In this document: positions 1-6,222 of the stretch, one piece after another
Layout: each line of letters opens with the position of its first letter
How positions within the stretch are numbered: the stretch's first letter is position 1
Source: Caulobacteraceae bacterium
GTDB lineage: Bacteria > Pseudomonadota > Alphaproteobacteria > Caulobacterales > Caulobacteraceae
Direction of reading: 5' to 3'
NCBI GenBank assembly: GCA_013815405.1
Contig: JACDGF010000080.1
Location: forward strand, 1 to 8,091
DNA: 8,091 nt
Made by a program: the position numbers and the translations under genes
Notes under the pieces: model-generated
Seen by the model: only the letters and a program-made list of their open reading frames with translations
Told to the model about the DNA's origin: nothing
The model's database searches: none

Positions 1-434
1 CCGCCCGCCCGCGCCGGATGGGGCGCCCGGTCATGAAGAGCTTCGGCGCCTCGCTCGGGCGCGGAGGGGCGCCGGGCTTCGAAACGGTCCCGCCTGGGGC
101 CGCCGCGACCATGGACGTCGCTTTCGAACGGGCGGCGTGGGCGCTCTTCGCGCGGCGGGGCGGCCGTCTCGTCCAGATCGACGATCTCCGAAACCTGCCA
201 ACCCTTGGGCCGCTTGACCACGTCGCAGACGATGAGCGAGCCTTCCATCGCGCCTTCCCGGCCGGCGCTGCGCAGGGATGTGACGTGCAGGAGAACGTCG
301 CGCAGGCCCGTGCGGCTGGCGTCGTCGGGTACGATGAAGCCGTAGCCCTTGCCCGCGTCGAACCATTTTACCCGACCGCTGATCCGCACGGATTCGTCGT
401 GCGGCCCCTGGCCCTCGAAATCCAGATCGGACAT
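1..434 (-). CDS. CspA-family cold-shock domain protein, 3' end cut by window edge
   Basis: Nucleic-acid-binding cold-shock protein, expected to act in the cytoplasm on single-stranded RNA or DNA. About 144 codons are visible before the left edge. After a short acidic N-terminus, residues ~17-85 form a cold-shock domain: VKWFDAGKGYGFI carries the RNP-1-like aromatic motif and VLLHV is a degenerate RNP-2. The segment RPKGWQVSEI ends the domain, and residues ~92-144 are a disordered tail rich in Arg, Pro and Gly. Caulobacter has cold-shock proteins with two such domains joined by a linker, so a second domain may lie beyond the edge; this is inference. The ATG is preceded by GAGGGG with only 3 nt spacing, and no better start was found. 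The gene follows cysQ on the same strand but has its own candidate promoter. The paralog cannot be named from this fragment. Confidence 0.88.
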   Translation of the reverse strand, partial: MSDLDFEGQGPHDESVRISGRVKWFDAGKGYGFIVPDDASRTGLRDVLLHVTSLRSAGREGAMEGSLIVCDVVKRPKGWQVSEIVDLDETAAPPREERPRRPFESDVHGRGGPRRDRFEARRPSAPERGAEALHDRAPHPARAG

Positions 435-492
435 TGGCCCCTCAGCCCCGCTCCCGGCCCTATATCGGGCGAGAACCTCCACCATACCACTG

Positions 493-517
493 TCTTTAAC
501 AAATCAAGAGGCGTCAA
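493..517 (-). promoter_or_regulatory. Candidate housekeeping promoter for the cold-shock gene
   Basis: In the 116-bp gap between cysQ and the cold-shock gene, the minus strand reads TTGACGC (positions 517-511), 10 nt, then GTTAAAGA (500-493). This resembles the Caulobacter sigma-73 consensus TTGACGS-N10-14-GCTANAWC: the first element matches fully and the second partly. It would leave a leader of about 50 nt before the ATG. The match is by eye only. Confidence 0.45.
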
Positions 518-550
518 TTCGCCTTTCCGAGCCTTGGTGTCCCACGGCGC

Positions 551-1309
551 CTAGGCCGGCGCCAGTTCGCGGATCAGGCGCAAGACCTGGCCCGCGTGTT
601 CCTTGCGGCAGATGAGCAGGTCCGGCAGATAGGGGTTTTCCCGGTTGTAGCGCAGGGGCGAACCGTCGATCCGCGAAACGTGAAAGCCGGCCGCCTCGGC
701 GACCGCGACGGGCGCGCAGGAATCCCATTCGTACTGGCCGCCGGAATGAAGATAGATATCGGCTTCGCCCCGGACCACGGCCATGGCCTTGGCGCCGGCC
801 GAGCCCATGGGCGCGAGTTCGGCTCCGAGCTTGCCGGCCACCGCCACCGCTTCGGACGCCGGCCGCGTGCGGCTGACCACCATCTTCAAGGGGCCGCCTC
901 CGACCGGCGAGACCAGGGCCGGATCATCGGTGGACAAGGTCAGGGGCAGGCCGGGAAGAGCGACGGCCCCGACGGTGGCCACGCCGTCGACGGCCAGGGC
1001 GATATGGACGGCCCAGTCGGCGCGCCGCTCGCCATATTCACGGGTGCCGTCGAGCGGGTCGACGATCCACACCCGTCGCCGCGCCAGCCGGCCGGCGTCC
1101 GCCGCCTCCTCTTCGGAAAGGACCGCATCGTCTGGCCGCGCCTCGGCCAGGGCTTCCATGATGAAGGCGTTGGCCACACGGTCGCCCGCCTTGCCCAGCG
1201 CCTTGAGCTCGAACAGGCCTGATCGCTGAAGGGTCAGCAGGAGCTCGCCCGCCGTCTCGGCGATGCGCCGCGCGAGCCGAGCGTCGGCCTGGTCGTCGGT
1301 GTCGGTCAT
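551..1309 (-). CDS. cysQ: 3'(2'),5'-bisphosphate nucleotidase CysQ (inositol monophosphatase superfamily)
   Basis: Predicted to remove the 3'-phosphate from 3'-phosphoadenosine 5'-phosphate (PAP), the by-product of PAPS-dependent sulfate assimilation, giving AMP. The 252-residue length suits the family. All metal and substrate motifs are visible: SEEE at residues 65-68, WIVDPLDGTREY at 81-92 with both catalytic Asp residues, and EWDSCAP at 194-200. DPLDGTREY, rather than the IDGT-N form typical of inositol monophosphatases, favours CysQ. I chose the ATG at 1309 because AGGA lies 8 nt upstream; an open frame continues upstream to 1393, but that extension (28 residues) is Arg-rich and lacks a ribosome site. 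The gene lies 121 bp downstream of modA on the same strand, so it may be read from the modE-modA transcript or from its own promoter. It ends in TAG. Related phosphatases are the alternative identity. Confidence 0.9.
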   Translation of the reverse strand: MTDTDDQADARLARRIAETAGELLLTLQRSGLFELKALGKAGDRVANAFIMEALAEARPDDAVLSEEEAADAGRLARRRVWIVDPLDGTREYGERRADWAVHIALAVDGVATVGAVALPGLPLTLSTDDPALVSPVGGGPLKMVVSRTRPASEAVAVAGKLGAELAPMGSAGAKAMAVVRGEADIYLHSGGQYEWDSCAPVAVAEAAGFHVSRIDGSPLRYNRENPYLPDLLICRKEHAGQVLRLIRELAPA

Positions 1310-1430
1310 TGCGGGCATCCTGAAAAAGGTGATGTGCGACGCGCGCCGAGCGGCGCCGGGCGGGCGGCCATGGCGGCGAAAGGCGAAGAGCACGGGCTTG
1401 TGCCCCGTTATCCCGCCGGATGTAAAGTCG

Positions 1431-2225
1431 CTACCGGCTCGGTCCCCGAAGGACGATGAATCCGTACCGGCGAAACACCGCCGCCGCCGGCGGGCTTCGC
1501 AGATAGTCCAAAAAGGCGCGCGCGCCCGTGTGGGTCGAAGCGGCGATCAGGGCGGCGGGATAGACGATGGGGGGGTGGCTCATGTCGGGAAAGAGGCCGA
1601 CGATCCGCACCGCCGGCTCGATCCTGGCGTCGGTGTCGTAGACGATTCCGAGCGGCGTCTCGCCGCGGGCGACGAACGCCAGGGCGCCGCGCACGTTGTC
1701 GGCCCTTGCGAGCTTGTCCTTCACGCTGTCCCAGACGCCGAGCGAGGTCAGGGCCGCCTGACCATATTTTCCGGCCGGAACCTCTGGCCCGGCCATCGCC
1801 AGCCGCCCGGTCCCCAGCGCGGTCGCCAGCGCCATGCCCTTGCCGATCCGCAAAGCCGTCTTGGAATCCGCCGGGGCGATCAGGGCCAGATGATTCGAAA
1901 GAAGGTCTCGCCGGCTCGCGGCCACGATCAGCCGGCGCTGGGCGAGATAGTCCATCCATTGGCTGTCCGCCGAGAGGAAGAGGTCGGCCGGCGCCCCCTG
2001 CTCGATCTGCCGCGCCAGGGCCGAGGACGCCGCATAGGAAAACCTGACCGGGGTCTGGGTCCTGGCCGTATAGGCCTTGCCCACCTCGTCCAGCACATTC
2101 TTCAGCGACGCGGCCGCGAAGACGGTGACCGGCGCCTTGGCCTCAGCGACCGCAGCTGCCGGCGCCGCGAGCGTCAAGATCGTCAGGCCGGCGAGGAACA
2201 GACGGCGCGGGATATCGCGGATCAT
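1431..2225 (-). CDS. modA: Molybdate ABC transporter substrate-binding protein ModA
   Basis: Periplasmic protein that captures molybdate (and usually tungstate) for a ModBC-type importer. It has 264 residues, normal for ModA. Residues 1-29 are a signal peptide with a hydrophobic core and an AxA-type end; the RRLFL at 7-11 resembles a twin-arginine motif, though a Sec signal is equally possible. The mature part opens with VTVFAAASL (33-41), the family N-terminus whose Ser contacts the oxyanion, followed by FSYAASSALARQIEQGAPADLF (two adjacent blocks, ~62-83). GIVYDTDA (193-200) holds the conserved Tyr region. The start lies 4 nt after the modE stop codon, with GGAG 7 nt before the ATG inside the end of modE, so translation is probably coupled. 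No modB or modC follows; the next gene is cysQ. The modE lesion just upstream could reduce expression by polarity. It ends in TAG. Confidence 0.93.
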   Translation of the reverse strand: MIRDIPRRLFLAGLTILTLAAPAAAVAEAKAPVTVFAAASLKNVLDEVGKAYTARTQTPVRFSYAASSALARQIEQGAPADLFLSADSQWMDYLAQRRLIVAASRRDLLSNHLALIAPADSKTALRIGKGMALATALGTGRLAMAGPEVPAGKYGQAALTSLGVWDSVKDKLARADNVRGALAFVARGETPLGIVYDTDARIEPAVRIVGLFPDMSHPPIVYPAALIAASTHTGARAFLDYLRSPPAAAVFRRYGFIVLRGPSR

Positions 2226-2229
2226 GGGG

Positions 2230-3036
2230 TCACTCCACAGCCAGGATGATGTGGGAGGCTTTGATCAGGGCGACCGCGGGCTCGCCGACGGCGAGGCCCA
2301 GTTCGCGCGCGCTCTGACGCGTGATGGTCGCGGTCAGCGTCTTTCCCGCGTCGAGCACGAGGATGATCTCGCTGTTCACCGCGCCGTTCTCGTGGTGGAC
2401 GACGGTTCCGGTCAGGCGGTTCCGGGCGGAGGTGCGCAGGGCCTCGCCATCCGGCGCCAGAATGATGGCGCTGGACGTGATCAAGGCGATGGCCTCCCGT
2501 CCCGGCGTGAGGCCCAGATCCTCCACGCTTTGGCGGGTGATGATGGAAACGATCTCCACGCCCTTGGCGATCTAGAGAGCGACCTCGCAATTGACCGCGC
2601 CGGGCGTCACCGAGGCGACGACGACGCGAAGCGCATTGCGCGCGCTGGTTTTCATGGCGAGACTCCACATCAGGGACCGGAGGGGCGGCCGGGCCGGATC
2701 GCCGAGCCGTCGCTGGAGCGACTTCATCGCGTGGCTCAACTCGCCTTCGACCGCGTGGAAGGCCGCGATCACCACGCGGCCTGCTTCGGTCACCGCCGCG
2801 CCGCCGCCATGCCGCCCACCGGCCGTGGCGACCACCAGCGGCGTGTCGAAGAGATTGTTGATCGCCCGCACCGCGTCCCAGGCGCCCTTGTAGCTCAGGC
2901 CGGCGGCCCTGGCCGCCTGGGCGATCGATCCCAAGTCGCCGATCGCTTCGAGAAGGGCGATGCGCTCGCTCCCCACGCGCGCGCCGGCGCCGCCGCCAAG
3001 GGTCACGAAGGCCGCCGGGGCGGGACTTGCCGCCAT
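2230..3036 (-). pseudogene. modE: Molybdate-dependent regulator ModE, interrupted by an in-frame TAG
   Basis: ModE binds molybdate and represses molybdate-uptake genes in E. coli. Read through, this frame encodes 268 residues, close to the 262 of E. coli ModE. Residues ~22-105 are the winged helix-turn-helix domain (GSIAQAARAAGLSYKGAWDA, then the GGRHGGGA wing). Two Mop/TOBE ligand domains follow, ~128-198 and ~200-268, each with SARN, GAVN and ITRQS repeats. A TAG at 2572-2574 (codon 155) follows GAVNCEVAL and falls where the second Mop repeat has Val. The frame is the same on both sides, so one base change (for example CAG or GAG to TAG) explains it. The shortened product of 154 residues keeps the DNA-binding domain but loses nearly all ligand-binding sequence. 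The downstream part has only a poor GTG start at 2559. The ATG at 3036 fits the family N-terminus; an ATG at 3090 is possible. It may be a pseudogene, a truncated repressor, or a sequencing error. Confidence 0.85.
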
Positions 3037-3130
3037 CACCTCACACGCCCCCCGCGAGCGGGCGCCGAAGCCGTTGTAGAGCCGGCCCATCTGGGCAAGA
3101 GGTTCGCCATTTCCGCCGCTCCCAAAGAGC

Positions 3131-3155
3131 CGTTATGAAATGATACTACATAACG
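3131..3155. promoter_or_regulatory. ModE-type operator (Mop box) candidate
   Basis: Perfect 7-bp inverted repeat, CGTTATG and CATAACG, separated by 11 nt; the right half extends to TACATAACG. As I recall it, the E. coli modA operator has the same outer sequences, CGTTAT and TACATAACG, with the halves one base closer. The site lies 95 nt upstream of the modE ATG and about 100 nt upstream of the divergent DUF2059-like gene. A minus-strand TTGACC at 3163-3158 would be a fitting -35 element, placing the palindrome over the -10 and start region, though I see no clear -10. The position fits modE autoregulation, and possibly control of the divergent gene as well. Confidence 0.65.
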
Positions 3156-3162
3156 ATGGTCA

Positions 3163-3191
3163 AGGAGGTCGAGCGACAGGAGGTCGAGCGA
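3163..3191 (+). repeat. Short tandem direct repeat, two 14-bp copies
   Basis: AGGAGGTCGAGCGA occurs at 3163-3176 and again at 3178-3191, a 15-bp period. It lies between the ModE-like palindrome and the DUF2059-like gene and overlaps the candidate -35 of modE. It contains two AGGAGG ribosome-site-like strings that do not precede a convincing start codon. It may be simple slippage. Confidence 0.75.
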
Positions 3192-3257
3192 TGGCTGGGA
3201 GGCTTGAAGCGTTGTAAGTTGCGCCCAAGCGCCTTGGCGGCGAAAGCGGAGGTTTCC

Positions 3258-3743
3258 ATGAAAACAGCGGTCGGGCCGATCTTCTTCCTCATCCTTGCGT
3301 TCGTTGGTTCGACGAGCGTCTTGGCCGCGCCCGCGCCGCCGGAAAATGACGCGCTCGCGCTGGGCCGCCAGCTCGCCGATACGGGTGATTTCCAGGCCCT
3401 GCTCAAGACCGGCGCCGAAGTGCAGATCGGCGAGCTTCAGCGAGATACTCCGGGCCTGAGCGCGGCCGACAAGGAACAGGTGGCGCGGATCGGCCGCGCG
3501 ACGATGGAGGCGGCGCGGGCAAGGATCGTCGAGAAGCTCGGCGCCGTCTACGCCCGGGCCTTCGGCCTTCCCGACCTGAAAGCCATGGTGGCGTTTTTCG
3601 CCAGCCCGGCAGGCAAGGCCTATGCCGGCCGGTACGCCACCACCTTGCCGGAACTGGCCAAGACCCTCCAGGGGTTCGATTTCAAGCGCGAGACGCTCAG
3701 GGCCGTATGCTCCGAGACTAGGAAGGCTTGCCCGGCCAAGTAA
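3258..3743 (+). CDS. Secreted DUF2059-like protein
   Basis: Small exported protein of 161 residues, function unknown. Residues 1-23 are a signal peptide (MKTAVGPIFFLILAFVGSTS, then VLAA with a plausible cleavage before APAP). The mature part is predicted helical; FGLPDLKAMVAFFASPAGKAYAGRY matches the hallmark of DUF2059, where a helix is followed by the Phe-x-Ser-Pro-x-Gly segment. Two cysteines, at 151 and 158, are the only ones in the protein and could form a disulfide in the periplasm. The ATG at 3258 has GGAGG 5 nt upstream and begins exactly at the signal peptide. The frame is open from 3156, but that would bury the signal peptide behind 34 residues. The gene diverges from modE, may share the ModE-like operator, and converges on the broken receiver gene 13 bp away. 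The family assignment is by pattern recognition. Confidence 0.82.
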   Translation: MKTAVGPIFFLILAFVGSTSVLAAPAPPENDALALGRQLADTGDFQALLKTGAEVQIGELQRDTPGLSAADKEQVARIGRATMEAARARIVEKLGAVYARAFGLPDLKAMVAFFASPAGKAYAGRYATTLPELAKTLQGFDFKRETLRAVCSETRKACPAK

Positions 3744-3756
3744 CGCGCGGCCTCGT

Positions 3757-4147
3757 TCACGGAGATCCCTCATGGGCGTTCGCCGTTCGCGCATCGATCA
3801 TCTGGCGCACGGTCAGGACAAGCTTCCTGCAATCGGTCGGTTTCGCGCAAAACATCATGGCGCCGTGACTGGCCAGAAGATCGGTCGGAATGGCCACCCC
3901 CGAATGCAGGATCACGTGGACGGATCGGGCCAGCAGGTGCTCGGCCAAGGGCGTGACCTCGCCATCGCTCAGATTGAAGTCGAGAATGGCCGCCGTCGGG
4001 GCTTCGACGGATTCCAGAAGCCTGAAGGCCCCGAACGCTGCCGCACGGGCCCACCACCTCACCGTGTGCGTCTTCCACGGCGGTTGCGATGTCATAGGCT
4101 ATGAAGGGTTCGTCATCGGCGACCAGAACCCGAACAGCATGCAACAC
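3757..4147 (-). pseudogene. Single-domain response regulator (receiver), frameshifted
   Basis: A CheY-like receiver split over two frames. The first frame gives VRVLVADDEPFIAYDI and continues to GEVVGP, the start of the domain with its acidic pocket. The rest lies in another frame: FRLLESVEAPTAAILDFNL holds the phospho-acceptor Asp, then HVILHSG, and MMFCAKPTD has the conserved Lys. The switch falls at about 4035-4055, near a GGGCCC, and amounts to one extra or two missing bases; spacing against typical receivers (GP to the LLE helix) slightly favours two missing. Unrepaired, the first frame runs into unrelated Arg-rich sequence and ends at 3770. Repaired length is about 130 residues with no output domain. 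The probable start is GTG at 4147, with AAGGAG 6 nt upstream, 27 bp after the kinase stop, so it is the kinase's likely partner. A sequencing error is possible. Confidence 0.8.
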
Positions 4148-4174
4148 GAAGGGCTCCTTGCCTCGTCTCAAAGG

Positions 4175-6010
4175 CTACGGCGAGACAAGATGTTCCAGGG
4201 GCGCGGTGATTTTGACCGCGAGCCCGCCCGGCCTCCAGTCGTGGAGGATTTCGCCGGCGAGTTGGCCAGCGACGCTTCGCCGGGCCAGGACCGACCCGAA
4301 ACCTTCCTGAGCCGGCCTGCCCGCGACGACGGGCCCGCCCCGCTCCTCCCAACTGAGTTCCAGGCGATCCCCAGAGGTGCTCCACGCGATGCGCACCTGG
4401 CCCCGGGCTTGGGAGAGGGCGCCATGCTTCACCGCGTTCGTCGCCAATTCGTTCAGAACCAGGGCCAGCGCGTTCGCGGCCCTGTCGTCGATGGCGATAT
4501 GCGACCCGGCGATCGACAGCCGCTCATCGCCCTGGGCGGTGGGGCCGTCCGCATAGGCGGAGAGGACGGCCTTGGCCAGACTCGCCAGATCGGTGCGTCG
4601 CTTGCGCCCGGTTCCGCCGGCCGAGGTGGTGGGCAGGATCAATTCGTGCGCCCGCGCCATGGCGTCGAGGCGCCCACGAATCGCTTCTCCCATCTGAACG
4701 GGATCCCGGGCGGAGCGGGCGCTCAGGGAGACTACCCCATTCACCACCGCGAACAGGTTCTTGACCCTGTGGTTCATTTCGCGAAGCAGCAGGCCCTGCG
4801 CTTCCTCCGCGGCCCTGCGAGCACTGATGTCACGGAACGTACAGATCGCGCCTTGCAGAGCGTCGTCCCGCTTGATCGGCTGGACCCAGTACTCGACGGG
4901 AAAGCTGGACCCGTCGAGGCGAAAAAAGAGTTCATCGTTCACATGGACCGGCTCACCGGTCTGGGCGGTCCGATAGATCGGGCAGTCACTTCTGTCATAG
5001 GGGGCGCCGTCGGGATGGGAGTGATGAATGACCTCATGCAGCTTGCGCCCGATGACCGCGCGTTCGTCTTCGAACCCCAGGAGGCGCAGGAAGGCGGCGT
5101 TGCAGTGGGTGGTCGAACCCTCCCGGTCCAGACAATAGAATGCGTCCGCCGCCGCATCCAATATCAGGCGAAGATAGCTTTGATTGGCCAGCAGTTCGGC
5201 CTCCACCGTCTTGCGTTCGGTGATGTCGAAGAAGAATTGCGCCAGGCAGTTCCCAGCCGCGCGGCTTATTCGGATTTCGTGCCACCGCCCGGTCTGGCGG
5301 TTGTGATATTCGAAGTTGGCCGGCTCCCCGGTCTGAAGAACGCCGTCGCATACCTTCAGCCACCGCTTGTTGGGCGGCCCGGAGTCGCTGAGCTTCGCGC
5401 CCACCGCCTCCGGTCCGACGCCAAGCATGGATCGCAGGGCGGGGTTGATTTCCAGAATTGTGTAGTCGACCAGATGTTGCGCGTCATCCCGTATGGCTTC
5501 GCAGAACGCGACACCTTCGGACATCGCCTGAAAAAGCGCGTCGTAGTTCAAGTCTCGCTGTTTTTGCTCGGAAACATCGAACGATACGCCCATGGCGCCC
5601 ATCGACCGGCCACGGGAGTCCTTGATTGGCGATACCGTCACAAAGGCGGGAAAGACCTCTCCGTTCTTTCGTCGTACTTGAAATTCACCACTCCAGGTGT
5701 CACCCCGCTCGACAAGCGCCAGCTTTTCCTTTCCATCGTTGGCGTTCGTCGGCACGACCTCGGTGATGTCGCGCCCCAAAACCTCACCCGCCGTCCAGCC
5801 ATACAGCCGCTCGGCGAAGGGGTTCCAATAGGTGATGTGGCGATCGGCGTTGGTGGCGATCACGGCCTGCTGGACCGCGTCCAGCAAAGAAGTCTGCAAA
5901 AACGGGTGGGCGCCGGATGTCGCCCACTCCTCAGCCACGGGTCCGCCTGCCGTCATTCGGCGCTCCGTCGCGGCCGGTCGGGTCATCACCCAAGCGCTCC
6001 ATGAGACCAT
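4175..6010 (-). CDS. Three-PAS HWE-family sensor histidine kinase
   Basis: Cytoplasmic sensor kinase of 611 residues with no membrane segment or signal peptide. PAS1 is at ~41-150 (ending GVSFDVSEQK), PAS2 at ~155-268 (ending FFFDITERK), and PAS3 at ~277-400 (SHPDGAPYDRSDCPIYR, ending TFRDISARR). The dimerisation domain carries the phospho-acceptor His414 in REMNHRVKN. The ATP-binding domain has NELATNAVKHGALS (520-533) and LSWEERGGP (552-560), whose W-x-E and GGP mark the HWE family, then EGFGSVLARR. The family's N-box His is Asn520 here. The input signal is unknown; I do not see the LOV cysteine motif in any PAS. The ATG at 6010 has GAGGG just upstream; ATG 5956, with GGAG 6 nt upstream, would give 593 residues and is equally plausible. 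It lies 27 bp upstream of the receiver gene, presumably its partner. It ends in TAG. Confidence 0.93.
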   Translation of the reverse strand: MVSWSAWVMTRPAATERRMTAGGPVAEEWATSGAHPFLQTSLLDAVQQAVIATNADRHITYWNPFAERLYGWTAGEVLGRDITEVVPTNANDGKEKLALVERGDTWSGEFQVRRKNGEVFPAFVTVSPIKDSRGRSMGAMGVSFDVSEQKQRDLNYDALFQAMSEGVAFCEAIRDDAQHLVDYTILEINPALRSMLGVGPEAVGAKLSDSGPPNKRWLKVCDGVLQTGEPANFEYHNRQTGRWHEIRISRAAGNCLAQFFFDITERKTVEAELLANQSYLRLILDAAADAFYCLDREGSTTHCNAAFLRLLGFEDERAVIGRKLHEVIHHSHPDGAPYDRSDCPIYRTAQTGEPVHVNDELFFRLDGSSFPVEYWVQPIKRDDALQGAICTFRDISARRAAEEAQGLLLREMNHRVKNLFAVVNGVVSLSARSARDPVQMGEAIRGRLDAMARAHELILPTTSAGGTGRKRRTDLASLAKAVLSAYADGPTAQGDERLSIAGSHIAIDDRAANALALVLNELATNAVKHGALSQARGQVRIAWSTSGDRLELSWEERGGPVVAGRPAQEGFGSVLARRSVAGQLAGEILHDWRPGGLAVKITAPLEHLVSP

Positions 6011-6167
6011 TGACCCTCAATCTGAATACGGCGCAATCCAGGGATTTTCCAAGCGGGACGGCGTCGCAATTCGGCGGGCCTCGTCGTCGAAAAATTATTC
6101 GCGGGCGGACCAAACCAGACGCCGCGCCGCCACGTAAAATCGCCGGAGCGACTATGTCTTGAAGAAA

Positions 6168-6186
6168 AACCCGGCGGATTCGGGTT
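6168..6186. terminator. Hairpin with T-tracts, terminator-like on both strands
   Basis: AACCCG (6168-6173) and CGGGTT (6181-6186) form a 6-bp stem with a 7-nt loop. On the minus strand the stem runs straight into TTTCTTC; on the + strand GGATTTTTC follows. It sits between the divergent kinase gene and the small + strand gene, about 160 nt before the kinase start and 36 nt before the other start, so it would act as a leader element rather than an end-of-gene terminator. The stem is short and its function is unproven. Confidence 0.4.
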
Positions 6187-6222
6187 GGATTTTTCATCGA
6201 TCACCGGGAGCGAAACTCTGGA

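Noticed and set aside
1310..1393. N-terminal extension of cysQ to an ATG at 1393
   Set aside because: The 28 extra residues are Arg-rich and unlike the family, while the ATG at 1309 has AGGA at good spacing.
1385..1420. Short hairpin between modA and cysQ (GCAC/GTGC around a GC-rich loop)
   Set aside because: The stem is only 4 bp with competing pairings and no T-tract, too weak to call a terminator.
2230..2559. Separate small molybdate-binding (molbindin) gene downstream of a short modE
   Set aside because: The GTG start at 2559 would remove the first strand of the Mop fold and has its AAGGG only 1 nt away; the frame is continuous with modE, so a nonsense codon is simpler.
2572..2574. TAG recoded as an amino acid
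   Set aside because: Four other genes in the window end in TAG, and amber recoding is not expected in Alphaproteobacteria.
1263..3138. Two long overlapping + strand open frames (1263-2249 and 2077-3138)
   Set aside because: Both are antisense to cysQ, modA and modE, with Arg/Gly/Asp-rich sequence and no domain; the opposite strand has clear protein families.
3036..3794. 252-codon minus-strand open frame opposite the DUF2059-like gene
   Set aside because: It is antisense to a gene with a signal peptide, a good ribosome site and a family motif, and its own translation is Arg-rich with no domain.
3890..6004. 704-codon open frame on the + strand
   Set aside because: It lies antisense to the histidine kinase and receiver genes, shows no recognisable domain, and is explained by high-GC third positions of the real genes.
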